Assembly: GCA_934693165.1 (NCBI GenBank)
Contig: CAKUUX010000008.1
Location: 33,989 to 97,988, forward strand
Source: an uncultured Candidatus Melainabacteria bacterium
GTDB taxonomy: Bacteria > Cyanobacteriota > Vampirovibrionia > Gastranaerophilales > Gastranaerophilaceae
Direction: 5' to 3'
DNA length: 64,000 nt
Part shown: positions 16,604 to 24,479 of the stretch, piece by piece
How the letters are laid out: every line of letters begins with the position of its first letter
Position numbering within the stretch: the stretch's first letter is position 1
Position numbers and translations under genes: made by a program
Notes under the pieces: model-generated
What the model was told of the DNA's origin: nothing
The model's input: only the letters and a program-made list of their open reading frames with translations
The model's database searches: none

Positions 16604-16765
16604 ATGAATATTTAAGATATTTTAGCTGATACAGAAATGTATTTTTCACAAATAATACATTTGATAGATTTAATGCTAAACCAAAATAATTTAGATAGCG
16701 AAAACATACTTACACTAAGAGATTTAACAGAATTAGGAAAAAATAAAATTAATAAACTTAACTAA
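16604..16765 (+). pseudogene. small gene interrupted by a stop at codon 4
   Basis: A good ribosome site (ACGGAG) precedes ATG at 16604, but the fourth codon is TAA. The same frame then runs uninterrupted for 49 more codons to a stop at 16765, giving a polar helical product (ILADTEMYFSQIIHLIDLML and on to KLN). A restart at ATG 16637 (42 aa) has no ribosome site. One base change would restore a 53-residue protein divergent from the XRE regulator. A sequencing error or a short leader peptide are alternatives. Confidence 0.4.
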
Positions 16766-16766
16766 T

Positions 16767-16795
16767 TTGTTAAAACTTGCAAAATGCCATATAAT
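16767..16795 (+). promoter_or_regulatory. alr promoter, possibly leaderless
   Basis: TTGTTA (16767-16772), 17 bases, then a perfect TATAAT (16790-16795). The predicted transcription start is at or next to the ATG at 16802. Confidence 0.55.
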
Positions 16796-16801
16796 CGTTT
16801 T

Positions 16802-17920
16802 ATGACTAAAGCAAGACAAACACAAGTAAGCACATTTAGAGATGCGTGGGTTGAGGTAAATTTAGATTACCTAACTCAAAATATAAAGAAATTTACAGAA
16901 TATTTACCAAAAGATAAAAAACTTTTGGCAGTAGTAAAAGCTGATGCCTACGGACACGGTGTATCAATGATGTTACCAACAATTTTATCTTGTAACATTG
17001 ATATGCTTGGCGTAGCATCAATTGATGAAGCTTTAGATTTAAGAACAGCAGGCGCAGAATGTGACATTCTCGTTCTAGGTGCACCTCCTGTTTGGGCTTT
17101 TGAAAGTGCTATTCAAAACAATATTTCTATTTCAATATTTAATGATGAACATCTTGAGGCTGCTAAACAAATTTATAAAAGAACAGGAATTCCAATTAAA
17201 GCACATGTAAAAGTTGATACTGGTATGAACAGAATTGGTATCAGAGCAGAAGAAGCCGTTGAATTTATAAAAAAAGTTCAAAAATTAGATTATATTAACT
17301 TACAAGGTATTTTCTCACATTTAGCAAACAGCGATAACGAAGAAAGAACAAAAGCTCAACTTGACAAATGGGAAAACATTTTAGCAAACGTCAATACAAA
17401 TGGTTTGCTAACTCATATTTTCAGCTGTATTGGAGCCTTGTCATACAACTGCACATGCAACATGATTAGACTTGGTGGAATGATTTACGGTTTAGACTCA
17501 CCATTTCCAAAATCTAAAAAAAGCCCGTTTGAAGTTAAACAAATACTAGGACTAAAAGCAAGAATATCAAATCTTCACAAGGTAAAAAAAGGTGAGGGCG
17601 TAAGTTATTCTTACAATTTTATTGCAGATAGAGATATGACAGTAGCAACAATTCCAATAGGATACGCAGATGGAATAGATAGAAGACTTTCAGGTAAAAT
17701 CTATGGCTATATAGGAGATAAAAAAGTTCGTCAAATCGGTAACATCACAATGGATCAAATGATGTTTGATGTAACAGATGTAGAAACAGAAGTTGGCGAA
17801 ATCATAACACTTTTAGACGACAGAATAAAAGTTGACGAATGGGCAAATATACTTGGCACAATCAACTACGAATTAACTTGTAGGCTAAAAGTAAGACTAC
17901 CTCGAATTTATACAAGATAG
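16802..17920 (+). CDS. alr: alanine racemase
   Basis: This PLP enzyme makes D-alanine for peptidoglycan. The 372-residue product carries the PLP lysine in VVKADAYGHG (Lys46), MNRIGIR, SCIGAL, RLGGMIYGL, the catalytic tyrosine region GVSYSYNF and the conserved PIGYADG. The earlier ATG at 16784 would overlap the -10 box, so the start at 16802 is preferred. No Shine-Dalgarno sequence lies before either codon, which suggests a leaderless message. lpdA follows after eight bases. Confidence 0.95.
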   Translation: MTKARQTQVSTFRDAWVEVNLDYLTQNIKKFTEYLPKDKKLLAVVKADAYGHGVSMMLPTILSCNIDMLGVASIDEALDLRTAGAECDILVLGAPPVWAFESAIQNNISISIFNDEHLEAAKQIYKRTGIPIKAHVKVDTGMNRIGIRAEEAVEFIKKVQKLDYINLQGIFSHLANSDNEERTKAQLDKWENILANVNTNGLLTHIFSCIGALSYNCTCNMIRLGGMIYGLDSPFPKSKKSPFEVKQILGLKARISNLHKVKKGEGVSYSYNFIADRDMTVATIPIGYADGIDRRLSGKIYGYIGDKKVRQIGNITMDQMMFDVTDVETEVGEIITLLDDRIKVDEWANILGTINYELTCRLKVRLPRIYTR

Positions 17921-17928
17921 GAGAAAAA

Positions 17929-19170
17929 ATGGAAAAACAAGCATTTGACTACGGTATAATCGGCTCAGGCCCTGCAGGAAATACTGCAGCTTTTATTGCA
18001 GCCAAACAAGGTTTTTCAGTTGTACTATTTGAAAAAGATGAACTTGGTGGAGTTTGTTTGAATAGAGGTTGTATTCCAACAAAAACTATTCTTCATACGG
18101 TAGAACTTTATCATGATGCTAAAAATGCTGAAAATATTGGCATTGAAACAAACGATATAAAATTAAATATCTCAAAAGTAATGGAGAGAAAAGATAAAGT
18201 TATTGAAACCTTAAGACGAGGAATTGAACAAGGTATAAAAACTAGCAAAATTACTTATATACCTGCAGAAGCAAAAGTTGTTGACTCAAACACAATTGAA
18301 GCAGCAGGAACAGAATATAAATGTACAAAAATAATTTGTGCGACAGGCTCAACTCCAAAAGAATTAAAAGGTCTTGAATTTGACCACAAATTTATTGTTG
18401 ATTCAGATGATTTATTCAAATTAACAGAAATTCCTAAAAACGTTGCTATTATTGGCGCAGGTGCTGAAGGCATTGAATGGGCAAGAATTTTCAAATGTAT
18501 GGATGCAGAAGTTACATTAATCGAAAAATCACCTAGATTACTCCCTCCTGCTGATACAGAAGTATCTAAAAGATTAGAAAGAATCTTCAAACAACAAGGA
18601 ATAAAATTTTACACTTCAACAACCGTTGAAGAAATAAAAGATAAGCAATTAAAATTATCAAACGGAGAAATTATAAACCCTGACTATGTTTTAGTTGCCG
18701 TTGGAAGAAATGTGACAAGATTTAATACAGACGCAAAAGTTACATATTTAGGAGATGCTTACGGCTCTGTAATGTTAGCGACATTTGCAATGTATCAGGC
18801 TCGAGCACTTTTATCAGACATCGTATTTGATAACGTTTTTATACCAAGCGTAGTTTTTGGAACACCTGAAATTGCTTGGATTGGAGCTAATGAACAAGAT
18901 TTACCAAATGGAAGCTATGAAAAAGTAGTTTATCCACTAACAGCCCTTGGAAAAGCATATTGTGACAATGCAACAGATGGGTTTATTAAAATTTTAACTT
19001 ACCAAGATTACATAATTGGCGCACACATAATTGGTAAAGAAGCTTCAGCATTAATTCACGAATTTGCTATTGCAATGCAAAATAATATTAAAGTTTCTGA
19101 TATGAAAAAGGTTTGCTTTGCACATCCAACTTATTCAGAAGCAGTTTATGAAAGTATTTTAAGACTATAA
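17929..19170 (+). CDS. lpdA: dihydrolipoamide dehydrogenase-like flavoprotein
   Basis: This FAD disulfide oxidoreductase reoxidises lipoyl groups of 2-oxoacid dehydrogenase or glycine-cleavage complexes. The FAD motif is IGSGPAGNTAA (11-21), the redox disulfide is GGVCLNRGCIPTKT (Cys43, Cys48), the NAD motif is AIIGAGAEGIEWA, and the C-terminal His-Glu dyad is in AHPTYSE. At 413 residues it is about 50 shorter than usual: the segment between the second nucleotide domain and the dimer domain (around VAVGRN to FGTPE) is compressed. lipA overlaps its stop codon, which strongly supports a lipoate-linked role. Confidence 0.88.
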   Translation: MEKQAFDYGIIGSGPAGNTAAFIAAKQGFSVVLFEKDELGGVCLNRGCIPTKTILHTVELYHDAKNAENIGIETNDIKLNISKVMERKDKVIETLRRGIEQGIKTSKITYIPAEAKVVDSNTIEAAGTEYKCTKIICATGSTPKELKGLEFDHKFIVDSDDLFKLTEIPKNVAIIGAGAEGIEWARIFKCMDAEVTLIEKSPRLLPPADTEVSKRLERIFKQQGIKFYTSTTVEEIKDKQLKLSNGEIINPDYVLVAVGRNVTRFNTDAKVTYLGDAYGSVMLATFAMYQARALLSDIVFDNVFIPSVVFGTPEIAWIGANEQDLPNGSYEKVVYPLTALGKAYCDNATDGFIKILTYQDYIIGAHIIGKEASALIHEFAIAMQNNIKVSDMKKVCFAHPTYSEAVYESILRL

Positions 19171-20009
19171 TGAAAAGACTTCCAGATTATTTAAAAAGAC
19201 CAATAATTAATACAGAAACAACAAAAACAGTAAGAAATATTTTAAAAAATCACTGTTTAAATACTGTTTGTGAAAACGCACGTTGTCCAAATAAAAACGA
19301 ATGTTACACAAAACATACAGCGACATTTTTAATCATGGGTAATGTCTGTACAAGAAATTGTAGATATTGCAATATTTCTGGTGGAATTCCAGAGGAATTA
19401 AACGAAAACGAACCTAAAGAGGTTGCAAATGCAATAAAAGAACTTGGTCTAAAATATGCAGTAATAACCTCTGTTACACGTGATGATATTCCTGATGGTG
19501 GGGCAGACCACTTTGCAAAAACTATTGAAGAAATAAGAAAAATTTCCCCAAACACAAAAATTGAGATTTTAACTCCAGATTTTAATGGTGACAAAAATTC
19601 GCTTGATATAATTATTAAAGCCATGCCAGAAGTTTTCAATCATAATATTGAAACAACAAAACAAGTATTTAAAAAGGCTCGACCAAAAGGTAATTATCAA
19701 ACTTCTTTAGAAGTTTTAAAATACGTTAAGGATAATAGCAACATAAAAACCAAATCAGGTCTTATGGTTGGACTTGGCGAAACTCTTGAAGAAATTGAAG
19801 AAACATTTGAAGACTTAAAAAATGTTGGTTGTGATATATTAACAGTTGGTCAATATATTCAACCTTCTAAAAAACACTTAGAAGTTGATAAATATTATAC
19901 TTTAGAAGAATTTGAGAAAATTAAAGACCTTGCCAAAAAAGTTGGCTTTAAAAATTTTCAAATTGGACCACTTGTAAGAAGTTCTTATATGGCAAAAGAT
20001 TTAATTTAA
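19170..20009 (+). CDS. lipA: lipoyl synthase
   Basis: This radical-SAM enzyme inserts two sulfurs into octanoyl groups on carrier proteins. It has the LipA-specific auxiliary cluster cysteines in CENARCPNKNEC (Cys34, 39, 45), the radical-SAM motif CTRNCRYC (Cys60, 64, 67), and the C-terminal RSSY motif whose serine ligates the auxiliary cluster. The 279-residue length is normal. The ATG overlaps the lpdA stop codon by one base (TAATG). Confidence 0.95.
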   Translation: MKRLPDYLKRPIINTETTKTVRNILKNHCLNTVCENARCPNKNECYTKHTATFLIMGNVCTRNCRYCNISGGIPEELNENEPKEVANAIKELGLKYAVITSVTRDDIPDGGADHFAKTIEEIRKISPNTKIEILTPDFNGDKNSLDIIIKAMPEVFNHNIETTKQVFKKARPKGNYQTSLEVLKYVKDNSNIKTKSGLMVGLGETLEEIEETFEDLKNVGCDILTVGQYIQPSKKHLEVDKYYTLEEFEKIKDLAKKVGFKNFQIGPLVRSSYMAKDLI

Positions 20010-20032
20010 GAAAAAGGAAAGAGGTTATTAAA

Positions 20033-20230
20033 ATGAAACAAATTATTATTATCGCTATCGTAGCAGTCGCAGGCTATTTTATGTATGCAAATTGGGACAA
20101 AATCAATACAACTTTTACTGGTGGCGTTCAAAATGAAAGAACAATTAAAACTATTCAAGCCGTTAACCAAGGTAGAAACAACTTAAATGGCGAAGCACAA
20201 GAAGTTTTAGATAATAACAGTGGATACTAA
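20033..20230 (+). CDS. small membrane-anchored unknown protein
   Basis: This is a 65-residue protein with one N-terminal hydrophobic segment (KQIIIIAIVAVAGYFMYANW) and a polar tail rich in Asn and Gln. No family recognised. A strong AAGGAAAGAGG ribosome site precedes it, and it is 23 bases after lipA with a strong terminator 20 bases after its stop, so it probably ends the alr-lpdA-lipA operon. Confidence 0.7.
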   Translation: MKQIIIIAIVAVAGYFMYANWDKINTTFTGGVQNERTIKTIQAVNQGRNNLNGEAQEVLDNNSGY

Positions 20231-20251
20231 TAATTTAAAGTATTTACTATA

Positions 20252-20283
20252 AAAAAAGATATGCTTTAAAGCATATCTTTTTT
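20252..20283 (+). terminator. rho-independent terminator
   Basis: AAAGATATGCTTT and AAAGCATATCTTT form a perfect long stem followed by TTTTTTG, ending the alr-lpdA-lipA group. Confidence 0.88.
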
Positions 20284-20374
20284 GTTTGTTAGTTTTGTTA
20301 GGAAGGAATAAGGGTTTTGGGTAAAATCTTTTTTAATTTGCTTGAAAGTTTTGAGTTTAGTTAGGATTGAGTAT

Positions 20375-20422
20375 AGGATAGGATTTGGGCTGTAGGATAG
20401 GGAAGGAAGGATAGGATTTGGG
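20375..20422. repeat. purine-rich region with two 15-bp direct repeats
   Basis: AGGATAGGATTTGGG occurs at 20375-20389 and 20408-20422 (33-base period) in a 180-base stretch between convergent genes that is unusually rich in GGA and GGG. I see no gene or terminator in it. Confidence 0.6.
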
Positions 20423-20466
20423 TATCCCAGACATTACTCTAACTTATTGCAAATTTAAACTATGCA

Positions 20467-20976
20467 TTAACCGAATACGTTGAATGATTTTTCTACGTTA
20501 TCGCCAATTAATGTCTTAATTGCGTCGTATTCAGTCTTAATAGCATCGTGCTCTGTATTAACTTCAGTTAATTCCATATCGTAAACTTTTTCTTGAGCAG
20601 ATATTCTATCAGTTTCAGTATTGTATAAACCTTGTTGAATAGTTAAATATTCATTAGCTGTACTGAATGTACCTGTTGCACCAATTTGAGCTGCAACTGC
20701 ATTAACTAATTCATTAGCAGGTGTTCCTGTGTCAGTCATAGAGAATGAACCGTCTTTGTTAATTGTGAAACATCCATTAGGATATTTTTCTGCCATCATT
20801 TGTGCAGAATTCAATTTTGAATAATTTGCTAATGCATTTGAATAATTTGTAGCTGTTGTAGATGATGTTTGTGATAATCTCATCTTGATTGCTGAAATTT
20901 GTTGTGCCTTTAACTCTAGGTCATTTTGTCTAGCAGTCAAAGTCATAAGACGTGCTTGGTTTGCTGCGATACCCAT
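20467..20976 (-). CDS. unknown protein, likely flagellar-associated (sigma-28 promoter)
   Basis: The protein has 169 residues, no signal peptide and no membrane segment. The N-terminus MGIAANQARLMTLTARQNDL is a helical, Gln/Ala-rich stretch like the disordered N-termini of flagellar-exported proteins. The middle (KYPNGCFTINKDGSFSMTD) is beta-like, and the C-terminus is a coiled coil with a repeated EYDAIKT unit. No family recognised. A sigma-28-like promoter lies upstream, and flagellar group 1 begins divergently. An AGGAG ribosome site supports the start. Confidence 0.8.
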   Translation of the reverse strand: MGIAANQARLMTLTARQNDLELKAQQISAIKMRLSQTSSTTATNYSNALANYSKLNSAQMMAEKYPNGCFTINKDGSFSMTDTGTPANELVNAVAAQIGATGTFSTANEYLTIQQGLYNTETDRISAQEKVYDMELTEVNTEHDAIKTEYDAIKTLIGDNVEKSFNVFG

Positions 20977-21029
20977 TTTGTGTACTCCTTTTTCCTATAC
21001 TTTTTGTTTTGTTTACCCTAACAAACTAC

Positions 21030-21057
21030 TTATCGACACATTTGATTTTAAACTTTA
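21030..21057 (-). promoter_or_regulatory. sigma-28 (FliA-type) promoter
   Basis: On the minus strand TAAAGTTT (21050-21057, perfect), a 12-base spacer, then GTCGATAA (21030-21037, 7 of 8). It gives a leader of about 45 bases before the 169-aa gene. Confidence 0.72.
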
Positions 21058-21068
21058 GGCTCAAATCT

Positions 21069-21105
21069 CATGTTCATCATGGTTTTAGGGGTATTAATTA
21101 GCCAA
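21069..21105. repeat. conserved upstream block, copy A
   Basis: CATGTTCATCATGGTTTT followed by GGTATT-N2-TTAGC. The first 18 bases are identical to 29630-29647, and the next 19 are very similar. The core CATG-N5-CATG is palindromic. It lies just upstream of the sigma-28-like promoter of the 169-aa gene. The rest of the 317-base gap (20977-21293) holds only promoter-like sequence. Confidence 0.6.
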
Positions 21106-21133
21106 ACTTCAATAAAATCAATAATTTCAAGGA

Positions 21134-21162
21134 TTGAATTTCTTATTTACAATTCTTAATAT
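21134..21162 (+). promoter_or_regulatory. candidate promoter of flagellar group 1
   Basis: TTGAAT (21134-21139), 17 bases, TAATAT (21157-21162), about 130 bases before fliE. Moderate match only; the AT-rich context makes chance matches likely. Confidence 0.3.
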
Positions 21163-21293
21163 TATTAACTTTTGTAACATTGGATATGATTTTTTAAAAT
21201 ATTTCATTATTCATTTAAATAGAGGATATTTAGATAAAACATTAAATAAAAGGATTTTTAGACCGTAAAAAGAAATACAAAGGTGGTAAAAAT

Positions 21294-21626
21294 ATGTTCA
21301 ATTCTCAAATACAGCTAAGTACAGGTATTAGCAAATCAATGTTTTCACAAAACATCGGAGAATTTTCTATTCCTAAGACTAATACGCTTGAGAGCGTTGA
21401 CAAACCACAATTCAAAGATTTTTTAACTGATGTATCAAATAATTTAAATGAACAAATGAACGCACCAGACAAACTGTTAAGTGACTTAGTAGCAGGAAGA
21501 AACGGTGTTGATGTACACGACGTAATGACAGCAATGTCACAAGCAGAATTGAGTGTATCAATTGCAACTACTGCTGTGACAAAAGTCATTCAAGCGTATG
21601 ATAAAATTTCACAAATTCAAGTATAA
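21294..21626 (+). CDS. fliE: flagellar hook-basal body protein FliE
   Basis: FliE is the rod-base component that links the MS ring to the rod and is exported by the flagellar type III system. The 110 residues show the typical C-terminal helix pair: FLTDVSNNLNEQ..., then DVHDVMTAMSQAELSVSIA...VIQAYDKISQIQV, ending in the conserved V. A clear AGGTGG ribosome site lies before the ATG. First gene of a run fliE-fliF-like-fliG-like-fliH-like-flhA. Confidence 0.9.
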   Translation: MFNSQIQLSTGISKSMFSQNIGEFSIPKTNTLESVDKPQFKDFLTDVSNNLNEQMNAPDKLLSDLVAGRNGVDVHDVMTAMSQAELSVSIATTAVTKVIQAYDKISQIQV

Positions 21627-21687
21627 AATATAAATATATAAAAATAATAAAATCGAATAAATTATTGAGAGAAATCAGCAGGGGATT

Positions 21688-23346
21688 ATGGATTTTAACA
21701 AAATTTTAACGAACAAACCTTTACTTTACGGAATTATAGGCGCAGTAGTGCTTGTATTAACGTTGGCTTTGACTATCGGAATTGTTTCTTCAGCAAACAG
21801 CAATTCTGGTGGAGCTAAACCAGTAGAGGAAAAAGTTATAAAAGAAGATTTAGACTTATTAACAACAGATAATTTGGGTAAAGCTATCGAAATTCAAGCA
21901 TTATTAGCGAGAGAAGGCATTAATGCAAAAAGAAAAATTGATGGTACAAAATCAACTATTTATTTAGATAACTATACTCAAACACAACGTGACAGAGCAC
22001 TTTTAGCTATTGTTAAAAGTGGTTTAATGGATCAAAACGTTGGTTTGGAAATCTTTGACAAAGGTGATTTCACATCAACAAAAGAAGATAAAAGAATTAG
22101 ATTATCAAGAGCAATCAACGGTGAATTATCAAGATTAATCAGAAAAATTCCACCTATTGAAAATGCTTCCGTATTTATTTCTATTCCTGAACAAACAATG
22201 TTTGCAAATATGCAAAAACCAATTACTGCGACAGTACAAATTACAATTCCTTCAGGTACAAAACTTGACCATATCAAGGTAAAAGCTATTTCAAACTTGC
22301 TTTTAGGAAGTGTTGCAGGATTAACAGCAGATAATATCTCAATCACAGATACAAACGGTAACGTATATACAAGCATTATGAACGCAGAAGACGAAATGTT
22401 AGAGCGTCTTGAAGAAAATGACAAATATATGCAACAAAAAGTAAACGCTCAGTTGGATAGATTAATCGGTAAAGGAAACTATGTTGCAACAGTAAGTACA
22501 TTCTTACGTCAAGCTCCTGCCGAAAAATATTCAATCACATACAATCCAAACCAAAAAGCTGCAATTACAGAACAAGTATTTTCAGAAGGTTTGGGCGACC
22601 GTTCACAAGGTTCTGCATCAGGACCTGCAGGCCCAGTAAGCGTATATTTACCAAACAATATTCCTGCAGGGGTTATGGGTTCAGAAGGTAATTCTTCTCA
22701 AAACAGAAACTATGCTCGTACAGCTGCAGAAAGACAATACGGTGTAAGTAAAACACAAGTAAACGAATACATGAAACCTGGTTTGATAGAAGAAATTTCT
22801 ATTGCAGTTACATTAGAAAAAGCTTCTGTACCTACAGATACAACAGTTGAAGAATTAAAAGAATTAATCGCAAGTGCTGCAAGTCCAAAAGTAAAACCAG
22901 AAAGTGTAACAATTGCGTTCTCAGATTCAACAGAACCATACTTAGCAACAGATAGACCTGTAAACTTACCAAAACCTGACGAAACAGGTAACCCATGGTG
23001 GATTACAATAGTTCTAGTAATAGGTGGTTTAATCGGTGGTTTCTTCTTTGTACACGGAAAAATGAAGAGAGCACAAGAAGCACAAGCTAGAGAAATGGAA
23101 ATGTTGAAAAACAGAACTGAAACTCAAGACAAACAACTACAAGATGTAAGCTTGAAAGCATCTGAATTAATAGAAAGACAAACACAACTTGCACAGGGCT
23201 TGTTGGAACAACAACAAAAAGAATATATTCCAGCACCACCACCTTATGCAATGACAGACGCAATCAATGAATTACGTTCTGATTTAGAAGCTATTGATGA
23301 TAGTGAAGCAGGCGAAAAAATCAAAAGTTGGATAGAACAAAGATAA
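21688..23346 (+). CDS. fliF: divergent MS-ring protein FliF (first of two)
   Basis: FliF forms the membrane ring around the type III export gate. The 552-residue protein has a first membrane helix (~12-32), the YscJ/FliF ring-building region (EIQALLAREGINA...IPPIENASVFISIPEQ), a long loop with a Gly/Ser/Pro/Asn-rich insert, a second membrane helix (WWITIVLVIGGLIGGFFFV), a Gln-rich coiled coil and a short acidic tail (AGEKIKSWIEQR) where FliG would bind. It is clearly different from the canonical FliF at 48466-50025. It follows fliE, as in many flagellar operons. Confidence 0.85.
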   Translation: MDFNKILTNKPLLYGIIGAVVLVLTLALTIGIVSSANSNSGGAKPVEEKVIKEDLDLLTTDNLGKAIEIQALLAREGINAKRKIDGTKSTIYLDNYTQTQRDRALLAIVKSGLMDQNVGLEIFDKGDFTSTKEDKRIRLSRAINGELSRLIRKIPPIENASVFISIPEQTMFANMQKPITATVQITIPSGTKLDHIKVKAISNLLLGSVAGLTADNISITDTNGNVYTSIMNAEDEMLERLEENDKYMQQKVNAQLDRLIGKGNYVATVSTFLRQAPAEKYSITYNPNQKAAITEQVFSEGLGDRSQGSASGPAGPVSVYLPNNIPAGVMGSEGNSSQNRNYARTAAERQYGVSKTQVNEYMKPGLIEEISIAVTLEKASVPTDTTVEELKELIASAASPKVKPESVTIAFSDSTEPYLATDRPVNLPKPDETGNPWWITIVLVIGGLIGGFFFVHGKMKRAQEAQAREMEMLKNRTETQDKQLQDVSLKASELIERQTQLAQGLLEQQQKEYIPAPPPYAMTDAINELRSDLEAIDDSEAGEKIKSWIEQR

Positions 23347-23359
23347 AAGAAGATAAAAA

Positions 23360-23390
23360 GCGTTGATGGTTGTGAATAAGCCATCAACGC
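23360..23390 (+). other. perfect 10-bp hairpin between fliF-like and fliG-like genes
   Basis: GCGTTGATGG and CCATCAACGC flank an 11-base loop, 13 bases after the fliF stop and 31 before the next start. No T-run follows, so it is more likely an mRNA stability or processing element than a terminator. Confidence 0.55.
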
Positions 23391-23421
23391 ATATAAATAA
23401 AATGTAGTAGGTAGTGAATTA

Positions 23422-24468
23422 ATGGCAATAGAAGGATTTGATTACAAAGAGTTTTCTCAAATGTTGGCAGGACAAGCAAAAGAACTTGTTCCAGCTGAAT
23501 TTGACGATTTCCAAAAAAACTATATCGTTCAAACTTTGTTAAACTTCTCAATGCTTGCAGGGGAAGCAATTGCTAATGATCCATCTATGGGTTTCAACGC
23601 TGATCAGGCAATATTACTTACTCAAATCATTGCTGAATGGTCATTCCACAAATCAGTAGACTTGATTCGTTCAGGTATTGAACCACAATATTGGGATGGT
23701 GTACTTCAAAAAGTAGCTTTCACAATATTTGAAATCGGAAAACAAACAATCCAAAACAATATTCCACAAGACCAAATGCTTGCATTGATTGAACACCACG
23801 TAAAACAAGCTTTTGACGGTGCAATTGATGAATTATCACAAAAAGGTGTAATTGATGAAGCATTAAAAGAAAACGCTCAAAATCAATCAAACATTGATGC
23901 AATGGTTCAAGAGGCAGAACACGCCCAACAAGAGCAACAAGCTCAAGAGGCACAGCAAGCGCAACAAGAAGCACAAATGCAAGGACAAGTTCCACCTCAA
24001 CAAGGTCAACCTATGCCAAATCAAGCTCCACCACAACAAGGTGGTGTTCCTGCAGGTCAAAACAAGATATTAAAACTTGCATCTGTTGCATTAATCTTAA
24101 AAACTTTATCTCAAGAAAAAGTTCACGCTATATTGAACAAGTTTAACCCAGATGATGCGCAACTTGTTATTCAATATATGCAAATGAACGATTTGGAAAC
24201 AAGATTAGATCCAAATGTTTCAATACAATATTTAAAAGAAATAAAAACACAATTACCAGAACCAAAACAACTAAGTCCGTCAAAGATTACGGAAAGAATA
24301 CAAAAAGCTATAAAAGGTTGCGAAAACCCACAAAAATTACAAGAGGTTCTAAAGAAAGAACGTCCAATGGTGCGCAAATTCATTCAATGTGCATACGAAG
24401 GGGAGTTCTACGAAATTCCAATCAGAATTGCAAATATTGTTGCCCAACACGTTGAAAGTAGTGTATAA
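23422..24468 (+). CDS. FliG-like protein (divergent), flagellar group 1
   Basis: The 348-residue soluble protein lies where fliG is expected, between fliF and fliH. The N-terminal ~160 residues are all helical and unfamiliar. A Gln/Ala/Pro-rich linker (~165-210) follows. The C-terminal ~135 residues resemble FliG middle/N-type helical repeats: KLASVALILKTLSQEKVHAI followed by NKFNPDDAQLVIQYM. The clear FliG C-terminal torque helix is absent, so a motor function is doubtful; a ring-adaptor role is more likely. The FliG assignment is inference from position plus partial similarity. Confidence 0.6.
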   Translation: MAIEGFDYKEFSQMLAGQAKELVPAEFDDFQKNYIVQTLLNFSMLAGEAIANDPSMGFNADQAILLTQIIAEWSFHKSVDLIRSGIEPQYWDGVLQKVAFTIFEIGKQTIQNNIPQDQMLALIEHHVKQAFDGAIDELSQKGVIDEALKENAQNQSNIDAMVQEAEHAQQEQQAQEAQQAQQEAQMQGQVPPQQGQPMPNQAPPQQGGVPAGQNKILKLASVALILKTLSQEKVHAILNKFNPDDAQLVIQYMQMNDLETRLDPNVSIQYLKEIKTQLPEPKQLSPSKITERIQKAIKGCENPQKLQEVLKKERPMVRKFIQCAYEGEFYEIPIRIANIVAQHVESSV

Positions 24469-24479
24469 TATAACTACTT

